Shown piece after piece: positions 51,973 through 62,300 of a stretch of 64,000 nt of DNA. Origin of the DNA: Craspedostauros australis (Eukaryota > Bacillariophyta > Bacillariophyceae > Mastogloiales > Achnanthaceae); the NCBI GenBank assembly GCA_026770025.1, contig JAMXDE010000020.1, positions 744,001-808,000 of the forward strand, read 5' to 3'. Each line of letters begins with the position of its first letter. Positions within the stretch are counted from its first letter, which is position 1. Both the position numbers and the translations under genes were made by a program. The notes beneath the pieces are model-generated. The model searched no databases. It saw only the letters and a program-made list of their open reading frames with translations, and was not told the DNA's origin.

Positions 51973-54900
51973 TCACACGTCATCCTCGTCTTTGTCTTGG
52001 AGCGCAGGATTCTCACTGTCATTGATGTCATTGTCGCCATGCTCCGATTCTGCACCCTCGGCGGGTTCTGTCGTATCTGGTGTTAGCTGACCTGCCGCTG
52101 CAATCTCGATCGTGCGCTGTATGCGGCTGACTGATGAGAGATTCTTCAGCACAGACGCTACCGTTTGCAGACGTGCGATCTTCTGCCGACTCTGGTTGTT
52201 CTGCCATGCCTCAATGTCGCTTGCCATCACCTTCAACGCACCCATGTTGCTGGGAACGGACATGGTGTTCAGAGGCGGGTAAAATTCCTCCAGCAGCATG
52301 CGTTGCACCTCCGGTCGCAGCACCGGCTTCAACGACAGGGCGGAATGTCTTCCGCGTCCCGTGACCACGATCATGTCCTTGCATGTTGCATCAGCAGAGT
52401 CTGTGGCTTCCACACCGTCAGCATCATTGTCAGGAGACTTTACGTACTGCCGTCGCATAGCAACGCGGACGGCGCAATGCGCCATCGCAACGTTCAATCC
52501 GTGCAGATCGACCTCGAAGTGATCCCCCTTGTCTTCCATCTGCAACGTCAGATGGCCATCAGACAATCCCGACTCGAACAATTCATCGGCCTCATCGTAC
52601 AGTCCATTGCGATGCAGCGCCGAGATGGCACCGACGTACAACCGCTCCTCGTAGGTGAATCGCTTCGAAATCACGATGGTGTCCTTCGGTTGCGCCAGCG
52701 CTCTCGTGACCAGCTGCAGCGTCTCCTCACCGCTGTCACGTGCGCTCAAAACGCGGCACGCCGAAAGCACCGCTTCGTGTGGGGGGCGGCGCCCGCTCCA
52801 CTCCATCCAGTCATCGATTGTGCGCACGGTCCATCCGTACTGGGACCGCCGTTCCAGGCACCGCGAGGCGCTGATCAACGCCATGCTGATCTGCTGGTAC
52901 CTGGCAAGGAACAGGCTGCGGTCGGCGGCCGTTTCAGCCTCCGCTGGATTCGTCTTCTGCAAGAACGGCCGTATGAATTGCAACGAGTTGATGCAGACCC
53001 GCCAATTGCCGGACTTGGACGCAGCGATGGTGACCTGCATCCAATCCTCGGCTCTCATGCTCGCCGAGTACCGGACAGCATCAACGAAGTCTCCATTCGC
53101 CAGTGTGTCTGGACTGTCATCGGCATCAACACTGCCGTACAGCGGCATGGCGGACGTCTCGGAATCCATGATTGCTGCAGTGACAAGCGCTGCTTCTGCC
53201 GCCACATCGCTGCTGTCGCTGTCATTGTCGCTATCACCAGATCGGATCTTTTCCGATTTGCGCCGCAGTCTCAACGAAAGGTATTGGATATCCTCCACGA
53301 ATCGCAACGCAGCCTTGACGTTGCCGTGCTGGGCGCACTGTCGCAGAATGGTCCTATGGACGTTGGATACCATCTCCAGATCCTTGCTGGATGTCAACAT
53401 TCCCGCACCAGTTGTGCTGCTGTCGCTGATACTTGTGCTAGCGATGGAGCTTGTGTCTGTGTCTGTGTTCGTCTTTGCGCTTGCGCTTGCATCTGTGGTT
53501 TCGTCAGTCATGCTTGCAGTATCAGGAGATTTCGGCGTTACCGTGTTGAGAACCTGGTCATGCAACAGACTCAATACCTTTCTTGCTTCGTACCACAGCT
53601 CTGCGGATGCGCATCCCTTGATGACAGACCCGACGATGCGTGTTGACGGAGTTGGATCGAGTGCGATGACGATGTTGAACGCGTTCTTGGCATACCGTTG
53701 GCTCAGCGTGATGTCCTTGGAATGAGCATTCTTGGAGCTCATCACATCTTGCTTGTGTTTGCGTGACGTATCCGTCGCGCAAATGGAGAATGCCATGGCG
53801 AACTTCTCCATGGACCTTTTGGAAGGTGTGTGGCCTTGTTGCCTCATCACCGTCAGAAGATCTTGTGCTACGTCCACCTCCATTTGACCCAGAGCCAGCA
53901 AGATGGAGATCTCGTACTCCGCGAACTGCAGCGGCTTGATGAATTCGGTGATATTCGTCAACCCTCTTGATTCCAACTTCGTTTTCTCATCATCGGTGAG
54001 GTCATCATCTCCATCCCACGCCTTCAGAACCAACGGTAAACAGCTGGGATCGAGGACTAGTATCGTCTTGAACAGAAGGGAGACAGTCCTTCTATCAATC
54101 GGAATGCCGCAATCCTCCATCTGCTCCAAGCCTTTCCGAAAGGCATCAACATCGCCGTTCGTGGCGATTGACGTGAAAGATGCACGGAAGAGAGATGGGA
54201 TATCCAAGGAACGCGCGATGCGATCATCCTGGTCAGCTTCGTCCAAGGCCTCCGCCAACACCTGCATGACATTGTCCGATTCTGACAATGCCAGCAAGGC
54301 ATTGCGGTACGTGAAAGAATTGTTGGGCACGTTTATCGATCCCATCTTGGCCAGGAGGTCGAAGACGAGAGAATCGTCACCCTTCAATTCTGATGATGCC
54401 AGAGTAGATAGAATGGCACCGAACGTCACCACATTAGGAGCACAATTCCTACTATCAACCCTGTGTTCGTCGCTGCTGTTCTGTATCATCTCTTCCAAGA
54501 TTTCCAGGGACAGACGCTTGCGTCTGGCGGGCGGTGTCGTGGACGATTTCTGGATGGCCGTCAATGCGTTGTTGTACACCCAGGCATTGGGTTGCGGTGG
54601 CGTGAAGGAATCAGGCTGCTGCGTCTGAGACTGCGAACCGCGCGTCATGCTGCGCAGCAATTCTACTGCCTTCTGCGCTCGATCAAGCTTGCCGCAAGTT
54701 GCGATGGCGGCAGAATACGTGAAGGCATTGGGCTTGGGGTAGCTGGGATCGTTGATCATCGTGTTGAGCAGACGCATCATGCTGTCGAAGGCGTCGTGTC
54801 CTGACTTTGCGTTCCCGTACGCCTTGATGATGGACGTGCAGATGACCACATCTGGCGTGATGTCATTGGCCATCATGTGATTCATAACGACGTCAGCAAC

Positions 54901-56376
54901 GGCTGCGCTGTCGTGGCCGTCGACTTGCTGGGGAACGCGGATGTTGAGATCGAGCAGTGCCGCCATCCCGTAGTTGTTGAGGAGTTCGCTTTTCTCAACC
55001 CCGTCGTGTTTGTTTTCATCATTTTCAATGATGCGGATCAACTTGAGCGCCTCTTTCCATTGCCAGCACGATTCTGCCGATTGCGATGTGATTGCTCTCA
55101 GTTTCTGAAACAACGACGATCCTGGGTGGATGTCCTTCGTGGAAACAGAACTCAAAGACGACATTGACTCTGCCAACGATGGCACCGCTGTCGCGTCACG
55201 CGCCGCAGGTTGTTCAGGAGTGATGGACTTAGCTAACGCGTTCAATGCAATGACGACCGTGTACGAGTCCGGCAATATCGACACGTAGTCGTTCGTGTCG
55301 AAGTCCGATGGGCGGGAGTAGCGGCGTTCGTGACGTGCGAGGATGTTGAGGCAGCTGCCGATGCTGCCTTGCGATGCCACAGCCTGAAGGATGGCGTTGA
55401 GCTCCAGCGATGAAGGCTGCGCTGTGAGGTACGCGGTGGCCTCCTCGGTGGATACCAGCGACCACACTCGTTTTATTTTTGAGAGACTGGCGTTTGTCTG
55501 GGATATGCAATGTATGGCCTCACCGAAGAGTCTCGGCGTCAGCACGCGGTTGCTGTCGGCATAGCGGATGGAGGCATCCAGCAGCATCTGGATCGACTTG
55601 AAGTCATCGATGTCGGCCAGGACGCGGAACGCCAGCGATAGTGTTCTGGATAGCATCTCATCCAGTTCCATGATCTGTTCGAACTGACGATGCTGTTGCT
55701 GATGGTGGTGCTGTTGCTCATGCTGCTGATGCTGACGATTGTGACGATGGTGAGCATGGTGGGTGGAATGGTCGCGGATACCGTCGTTGGTATCACCACC
55801 CACAGCAATAGCACCTCCGTCGCCTCTGTTTTGTATCAGATGCGATGCGTCATATCGCTGGTCGTCCAGAAAGTGACCCAGCGACTTTGCTGCTGCAGAT
55901 ACGCCTCGACGATCCTGCGATGACTGCAATCGTTTGAAATTGAAAAAGTAGGAGAGCAAAGAATTCATGAACGTTGCGCTGCGGTCATTGTTGCTGCTGC
56001 TGGCGTCAGTGGTGAGGACACTATCATCCGTGTTGGTACTGTCTTGTTGTGCATAGTCATCGCCATCCGCCAACCGCGCTTCGAGCGTCAGAAGTGTCCG
56101 GCGGTGCGCGGTGGATGTGACGAATAGCCGCTTGTGCGTGGTCGTCGTCGTTCGGATGGCCTCTCTTCCACGAGCCACCGATGACGACGATGGAATGAAG
56201 GCATGGGTGGATGGAACGCTCGTTCTCCATGCCACGCACATGACGAGGAAAGGAACCACGAAGGATGCAGGGCGCTTCCTTGCGTTAGGACGGGTGCATG
56301 GAGGTGGCGATCGAGCCACATGCCGATCGCGATGTTCCGTGACGGATTTCTGAACCATTGCGACGAGAACCACCAT
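51973..56376 (-). CDS. Plastid-targeted PPR protein with C-terminal SMR domain (1,467 aa)
   Basis: A single-exon gene of 4,404 nt. The N-terminus has a hydrophobic signal-anchor (FVVPFLVMCVAW) followed by PSTHAFIPSSSSVARGRE, an ASAFAP-like cleavage site with a Ser/Arg-rich transit peptide, so import into the secondary plastid is expected. Residues about 440-760 contain pentatricopeptide repeats, for example ITPDVVICTSIIKAYGNAKS, PNAFTYSAAIATCGKLDRAQ and PNVVTFGAILSTLASSE; more degenerate helical repeats follow. Near the C-terminus is an SMR domain (VDLHGLNVAMAHCAVRVAM then MIVVTGRGRHSALSLKPVLR). The plan resembles plant plastid PPR-SMR proteins (GUN1, pTAC2, SVR7), which bind organellar RNA. 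Its exact RNA target is unknown. It is divergent from uL3m. Confidence 0.88.
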   Translation of the reverse strand: MVVLVAMVQKSVTEHRDRHVARSPPPCTRPNARKRPASFVVPFLVMCVAWRTSVPSTHAFIPSSSSVARGREAIRTTTTTHKRLFVTSTAHRRTLLTLEARLADGDDYAQQDSTNTDDSVLTTDASSSNNDRSATFMNSLLSYFFNFKRLQSSQDRRGVSAAAKSLGHFLDDQRYDASHLIQNRGDGGAIAVGGDTNDGIRDHSTHHAHHRHNRQHQQHEQQHHHQQQHRQFEQIMELDEMLSRTLSLAFRVLADIDDFKSIQMLLDASIRYADSNRVLTPRLFGEAIHCISQTNASLSKIKRVWSLVSTEEATAYLTAQPSSLELNAILQAVASQGSIGSCLNILARHERRYSRPSDFDTNDYVSILPDSYTVVIALNALAKSITPEQPAARDATAVPSLAESMSSLSSVSTKDIHPGSSLFQKLRAITSQSAESCWQWKEALKLIRIIENDENKHDGVEKSELLNNYGMAALLDLNIRVPQQVDGHDSAAVADVVMNHMMANDITPDVVICTSIIKAYGNAKSGHDAFDSMMRLLNTMINDPSYPKPNAFTYSAAIATCGKLDRAQKAVELLRSMTRGSQSQTQQPDSFTPPQPNAWVYNNALTAIQKSSTTPPARRKRLSLEILEEMIQNSSDEHRVDSRNCAPNVVTFGAILSTLASSELKGDDSLVFDLLAKMGSINVPNNSFTYRNALLALSESDNVMQVLAEALDEADQDDRIARSLDIPSLFRASFTSIATNGDVDAFRKGLEQMEDCGIPIDRRTVSLLFKTILVLDPSCLPLVLKAWDGDDDLTDDEKTKLESRGLTNITEFIKPLQFAEYEISILLALGQMEVDVAQDLLTVMRQQGHTPSKRSMEKFAMAFSICATDTSRKHKQDVMSSKNAHSKDITLSQRYAKNAFNIVIALDPTPSTRIVGSVIKGCASAELWYEARKVLSLLHDQVLNTVTPKSPDTASMTDETTDASASAKTNTDTDTSSIASTSISDSSTTGAGMLTSSKDLEMVSNVHRTILRQCAQHGNVKAALRFVEDIQYLSLRLRRKSEKIRSGDSDNDSDSSDVAAEAALVTAAIMDSETSAMPLYGSVDADDSPDTLANGDFVDAVRYSASMRAEDWMQVTIAASKSGNWRVCINSLQFIRPFLQKTNPAEAETAADRSLFLARYQQISMALISASRCLERRSQYGWTVRTIDDWMEWSGRRPPHEAVLSACRVLSARDSGEETLQLVTRALAQPKDTIVISKRFTYEERLYVGAISALHRNGLYDEADELFESGLSDGHLTLQMEDKGDHFEVDLHGLNVAMAHCAVRVAMRRQYVKSPDNDADGVEATDSADATCKDMIVVTGRGRHSALSLKPVLRPEVQRMLLEEFYPPLNTMSVPSNMGALKVMASDIEAWQNNQSRQKIARLQTVASVLKNLSSVSRIQRTIEIAAAGQLTPDTTEPAEGAESEHGDNDINDSENPALQDKDEDDV

Positions 56377-56879
56377 GTTGTATCGTATTATATTGTATTG
56401 TGTATGGAGATTGTCTCGTTTATTCCGATTCTGTGGTCCTTCGATGAATTATGCGCAGCTGAGGTCGAGTAATGGCGACCACGCAACAGAGACGCAGGCA
56501 TGCATCCGATGTGCTGATGTGTTGGTTGATGTTTTGTTCTGAAACTTTTTGGTGGTTTTGCGCCATTCCACAAATATGATTATTTTGTCACAGTTTCGTC
56601 CCTCCGGCGTCCGTGTCAGATCTCATCCACAACAACAAAACACGCGACGACAAGTACCTACCATGGCTGATGTGGAACCGCTGTCGTCGTCTCTGCTTGT
56701 GCGCCATCCGCACTCTCGAGCTGCATCCTGACGGTGGTGTGGTGCCTACGATAGTCGTAGCCAACTTAGGCCATACTTGTCGATCGTATTCCACAAGCAA
56801 GCGCACCGGCGCCACTGTACGACTAACATCACAGTATCGCAACTCCTGCAACCTGCATCGTCGAAACGAGGCCAAGAAG
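56377..56879. promoter_or_regulatory. Divergent promoter region, PPR-SMR / mitochondrial uL3
   Basis: About 500 bp separating two genes for organellar gene expression (plastid and mitochondrion). The uL3m frame is open upstream to 56613 but without supporting content. No specific motif is proven. Confidence 0.45.
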
Positions 56880-58088
56880 ATGTGGAGCTCAACGGGCCGA
56901 TTGGCACGCGCCGTGGCTGCGCGCAACAGCAGTTCGTTCCACGCTGGCAACCGTCTGATGGCGGCAAACAGGGCACAACCAGGAGCCGGCGCAGCCATCA
57001 TGCGGTCTTACTCGTCGTCCACCGTCCTGCCCAAGATCATTTACAGCGGCGGAGGCACTGAGATGACGGAAGAGGAAGTGCGGAAGATCATCGAGGAGGA
57101 AGATCGCAAGATGAAGGAGGAGGCCAAAGCGAAGGAGTACCCAGATTGGAAGCCGGGCCAGAGGAAGCGGCCGCTCATCAAGACCTACGACTTGGAAACC
57201 TTCGAGCGCGAGCTGATCCCGGAGAAGTACGCCAACGACCCGCTCTGGACGCTGCGCGACAAGCGGTGCGGCGCCCTCGCCATCAAGGTGGGCATGATGC
57301 CCGTCTGGGACGACTGGGGCGAGCGACATCCCTGCACCGTGCTGTGGCTGGATCGCAACATCGTCATCGGAAGCAAGACGCAGGACAAGAACGGTTACAT
57401 CTCGGTGCAGGTGGCCGCCGGCGAGCGCAAGGCCAAGAACGTCGCAAGGAACGTCAAGAATCAGTACAGCCACGTCACCCAGCTCGGCGGAAGAACGCCG
57501 CATCTCATCCGGGAGTTCAGAGTCACGGACGAGGACCATCTGCTGCCCTTGGGAACGCAGATCCACGCGCGTCACTTCGTGCCCGGCCAGAACGTCGACA
57601 TCAGCGGCATCACCAAGGGAAAGGGATTCCAGGGAGCCATGAAGCGCCACGGATTCGCCGGTATGCCAGCAAGTCACGGTACGTCCCTCAGCCACCGCGC
57701 CCTGGGATCCACCGGTCAGTGTCAAGATCCAGGAAGGGTCTTCAAGGGAAAGAAGATGGCCGGTCGCATGGGCGGCAAGAGGGCTACCCGCCAGAACATG
57801 AAGATCATCAAGATCGACAGAGGCGCCGACCTCATCTACATCCGCGGCGACGTGCCAGGCAACAAGGGCGAGTTCGTGGAGATCCGCGATGCCGTCAAGC
57901 GTCCGCTGTGGCGCACGGACAAGGTCCTCGGATCCCTGCGACGACCACCGCTCCCCACTTTCGAATACGACGCGGAGATTGACGGAACCGGCGAGTCTGG
58001 ATACGAAGAGTTCATGCCTCTTGGCAAGGACGATCCGTTCGATCCGGATTACATGGACTCGACTGTCGTCATCAAGCCAGATGTATAA
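56880..58088 (+). CDS. MRPL3: Mitochondrial ribosomal protein uL3m (402 aa)
   Basis: Large-subunit protein that contacts 23S-type rRNA near the peptidyl-transferase centre. The chosen ATG (MWSSTGRLARAVAARNSSSF) starts an Arg/Ser-rich amphipathic mitochondrial presequence. The uL3 core follows: ALAIKVGMMPVWDDWGERHP, the ITKGKGFQGAMKRHGFAGMP loop with HGTSLSHRALGSTGQCQDPG, and KGKKMAGRMGGKRATRQN, which together are diagnostic. An 80-residue charged region (EMTEEEVRKIIEEEDRKMKE) separates presequence and core, and an acidic tail (GKDDPFDPDYMDST) ends the protein. The protein is longer than bacterial L3 (about 210 aa) but of ordinary length for mitochondrial uL3. Single exon. Confidence 0.92.
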   Translation: MWSSTGRLARAVAARNSSSFHAGNRLMAANRAQPGAGAAIMRSYSSSTVLPKIIYSGGGTEMTEEEVRKIIEEEDRKMKEEAKAKEYPDWKPGQRKRPLIKTYDLETFERELIPEKYANDPLWTLRDKRCGALAIKVGMMPVWDDWGERHPCTVLWLDRNIVIGSKTQDKNGYISVQVAAGERKAKNVARNVKNQYSHVTQLGGRTPHLIREFRVTDEDHLLPLGTQIHARHFVPGQNVDISGITKGKGFQGAMKRHGFAGMPASHGTSLSHRALGSTGQCQDPGRVFKGKKMAGRMGGKRATRQNMKIIKIDRGADLIYIRGDVPGNKGEFVEIRDAVKRPLWRTDKVLGSLRRPPLPTFEYDAEIDGTGESGYEEFMPLGKDDPFDPDYMDSTVVIKPDV

Positions 58089-59384
58089 GTCAGGGAGCAA
58101 TTTATTCCACTCTCCTCTCCGTTCATTCTCGACGAGTATGGTGCAGCATTACTCTGCCTTGCGTCGTATTCCAGCCCATCGCCATCCGTGCCAACCGATG
58201 CATTATAGCTTCATATGCTTGCATGCCACGCGCTGGCCTCCGTTCTTTTGCAGTGGGTTTTTGTTGCACTCGTACCATTGATGGCTTGATGGATTGATGA
58301 GAGCGTATCTTGCGCTATGGTATTATATTATACATCCACTTCGCTTCGGCGACATCTCTCACCACAACGTACGAGTATAGCAGTCCGCATTCACTTTTAC
58401 CGGCCACTTCCATTCACCACCATGTCATCCATGTGCAAACAACTTGATGCGCTCCGACAAAAGCAGGAAGCTACGCGAACTAATGATGAAACATCCGCTT
58501 CCTAGCTGCGAGTGGGAAAGAAATCCCCCATCGCATCCTCTGTTTCGTTCACACATACGAGTAAATCTTCGAAACAAAGATTGAGGCCAAGGCCAAAGCT
58601 GAGGCTGGTGCAAAGAACGAGACCAAGGGTGCCATGGGAAACACCGGAGGACCACTCCTGAGATTTTATAAGCGAAGCAGAAGACAACGAAGCCTAGATC
58701 TCGCAAAAGCCAGGTTTCGGATATGAAGAGGACGAGCTCCTTGCGGATTTGGTTGGACCCGTACCGCATGTCCCAGGTTATGGATTCATGGGTGGGATGG
58801 CACAGGCCAAAACCGCGCCCAGAGTGATCTGCTCGTGCTCTCTCTCTCTGGTCGTAAGAGGCGACAGATACATGCAGCAGGAACATGTCGCGAGTCTACT
58901 CTCTAGAGAGAGTGCATAGGCTACGAGTGCACGCTTCCACGTTGCCAAGTTGGCGCCACGACTGAAAGAAAGGCACACGATTCGACGAAAGTCTCCCAAA
59001 CCAACACCAACGACAACACGAGCAAACTCTACTTGCGGGGAAAGGCATGGAATCGAAGGGAAACTGATTGATTATGAGCACAAGGCATGAGCCATTTACC
59101 CCTGACGTGGTCTCTACTGTGCTGCGTACGATTCAGCCGCTGATGCCCTGTCTAACGCCCAATTAACCGAAATAACGCTCGCGTCTCCTTGGTCCCCTCG
59201 ATATGCGGTGGCTGTGGTTCCGTCAGATCGTCTCATTCTCTCGCTGTCATTGTCGCTCTTTCTCGTACGGTATGTACCTGCTGCATGCCCTCACATTAGG
59301 ACACCACAGGGCGCTCATCCCATCCACTGAAGAGTTACTCCTCAGCAGACCATCCGGTGGGTACTGTCGCGCAGCTTCGATGCA
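58089..59384. other. Intergenic region between uL3m and the retrotransposon
   Basis: Holds the 3' flank of uL3m and, near its right end, presumably the terminal repeat of the copia element, whose outer boundary I could not fix. Around 58421-58840 there are short protein-like plus-strand stretches in different frames (KQLDALRQKQEATR, KAKAEAGAKNETKG, GFGYEEDELLADLVGPV), which may be a small spliced or decayed gene. CT and GA runs occur near 58840-58910. Confidence 0.4.
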
Positions 59385-62300
59385 TTAGAAGAGAATTCGC
59401 TGAGCTTGCTCTCTCCTTCGTGGTCCCAGCTGAGGCTTGGTCAGCATGTCAGCCAGATTGGTTTCCGATGGTTCATACTGAATGGTTGCCACTCCAGCAG
59501 CCACATTCTCTCGAACGAAGTGATATGCAATTGCGTTGGCCTTCTTCCTGAGTTGTGATTCGGGTGCAGATGTGTTGTAGACGACGCTCTGATTGTCGAC
59601 TCTGATGTCGGCTGGTCCATCCAAAGGAACACCCATCATTCGAAGCTTGTATCTCATGCCAATCACAATCTCCATGGCTGTCTTGAGTGCTGTGAATTCT
59701 GAACCAAATGTAGAAGTCTCGATGCCGTTCTGCTTCTTGCTGTACCATAGGATGGGTGAGGAATTTAAACAAAGCAAAACACCTGTGCGTGATCTGCGAG
59801 TGACTTGGTCACCAGCATGATCCGCATCAACAAAACACGTCATTTGCACTTCCTTGCCTCTCGGTTCCGGCATGTCTTGAGGTATCAGTTCGCGTGCATC
59901 AGGATAGAAAGAAGTCCAATCCGGAGTCTGGATGTTGCCCTTTTCGATGTAGGCGTCATCAAAGACCAGTCGTGATCGGTCATGTGAGTTCAAATAAGAG
60001 AAGATGTGAAAGAGAGCACGCAAGTGACCAGTTCGTGGCGCTGCACAGTATGTTGACATCATGCTCGTTTCGCAGCATATGTCGATTCGCCCCAGCTCAA
60101 CGATCCACCTCAATATTCCGATCATCTGTTGGTAGTAGTTCATCTCTTCAGGATCACACAAGGATGTCGAGTCAAGTTCTGGACGATATCCATTTGGCAG
60201 GACGCATGACGCAGTGTTGCGGAATCTGCCACCACGTTCTTCGAGCCAGTGTTTGACCATCTTGATGACTTCTCGAATGTAGCGTTGTGATCCCATGCTC
60301 CACTTGGGCCGCTCAGGCTCTGCTTTCAGATGGAAGGGAGCAATGGTTGAACCGAGGTATGATGTTGGTGGACCGATGGATTTGGGTTTGAGTAGAAAGA
60401 AAGAATCAATTTGTGAGAGCAAAGCGCGCGGGTCCTTGGATATGGCAAGTATGTCGTCAGTGTACACGAGGATGTACTCGTAATACTTTGACCCATCGCT
60501 CGTCTCTCCAGGTTTGAACCATACATCGCTGTCAGCGCGGCACGAGGTGAATCCGAGCGAGTCTCTGAGTGTCTCTGCGAGATGTGCCCTCCAAGCTGCG
60601 CCACTCGACTTCAGTCCGTAGAGTGCTCGACAGATGACGGCAATCTTTCCGGCGTCTTCTCCGAATTCAGGTCCACACGTCGTGTATACCTGTTCACGAC
60701 ATGGTGCATTCAGATAGGCGTTCATCACGTCGGCTGCTTGTACGTCGAGATCGTTGAGTGCTGCGAGAAGGAATGCGATTCGAACACTTTCGCGTGTGAC
60801 CACACTCGCGTATGTGATGCTTGATGGCGTCTCCGTCATGTGGCCTCCGGCAACGAGCCGTGCCTTTCGTGTGAGATCGACCTTGATATCGAATATCATA
60901 TGACATTCAATGTATGTGTGACCGATTGGTGGCTTGGTGTCTTCGCTCTTGATTGAAAATGCTGGACGGACGTTCTTCATTTCCCGTTCGAGTGCCTTGC
61001 GCCATAAGTCGGTGCCTGTCTCCTCGTCAATAGCAAGTGCGCGTTGTACCGTCTTCGGCAACTCGAGGCCATATTTTTCGTTTCGTCTGAAGTATCGTTT
61101 CTGGTTTGCCATAATGATCCTGTTTCGTCGCTTCAAAGTGTAAGGAACCCACCAACGGAAAGCGGGCTCATGAGCAAGATTGTTGACGTCTGCGTATTCG
61201 GCTGTCTTGACTGGGTCGGCCTCCTTCGCGTCTCTCAAATGAATCCACGATGTGGACCCGTCCTTCCACAGTATACATAGCTTCCATCCCTTGGTTGACT
61301 TGGTTGTGGTGGTGTCGTTGACGTTTGCTGCCGTTGGTAGTTTCTTGTGATCGATGATGTCTTCCATGAGTAGTGTCGTGTATCCGTCTTCATCCATCCG
61401 TGCGTATATGCTGTTCGCGATTTGGTTTGCGTTGTAGACTTCGCTGTGTCCGTCAATGAATTCAACCTCGTACATAGAAGTGTCAAGAAAAGGATTTGTG
61501 TGAGAACGACCAATCAACTGTCCGCTTGCATCGCGCTTGCGACGTTTCACGGTTCCGTACTGCATGTCATCGCCAGTGGACAATAACACTCGTGCAGATA
61601 GATATCGATCGTATGCATCAGTCTCCGCATCTGCAGAATCTGACAATGGTTGCAAAGGTTGTTGTTGTTCGAGGAAAGCAATGTCTTCGGCGGTATCATC
61701 GACATCATCGCCGTCGTCTTCAGGTTGGATGCCTTCCATTCGATCTTTCCATTTCGACTGTAGCTTGGACATGTAATCGGCCTGTCTCTGCTTGATCGCT
61801 TCACTGTTCTGGTCGGCAACGGACAAAGGAATCACAGAAGATTTAGAAACAACAACGCCGGATTGGGTGAGAACATACGAGCACATTGCCTCTCCCACGG
61901 TTCGTGAAGGACCGAGGTAGCGACCGAGATGCTTCGTATTCATTTCAGCATCTTGTGGATTGATGTACCACACAAAGTCGAACCACCCAAATTCAGAAAT
62001 GTGTGAGATGTCGGCTGTGTCACCAGTCAGAATCGTCGTTGGTGTCTGACCATGCAGATCGTAGATTTGTAATGCAGTGTTGCTTCGGATCTCGGCGCAA
62101 TACTCGAAGCAATAATCCCATAGGTATGCTGGCGTGTTTGTGGATGTCATGAGCCGGCGGTAGTGACGCCTGAGCTCACGAATTGTCGCTTCAGCCTTGT
62201 TCTGATTGTGAATGTAGGCTTCGATTGGTCGGAGTGAGACCTGAGCCTTGAGAAGTTTCGCTCTGAAGTCGCCCTCGACAAGCTCTTTCGCATTATCTGG

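Noticed and set aside
52165-53725. Two plus-strand frames of 350-490 codons over the PPR gene
   Set aside because: Antisense shadows of PPR-coding sequence.
56889-58100. 400-codon minus-strand frame over uL3m
   Set aside because: Antisense shadow of a gene with a clear family assignment.
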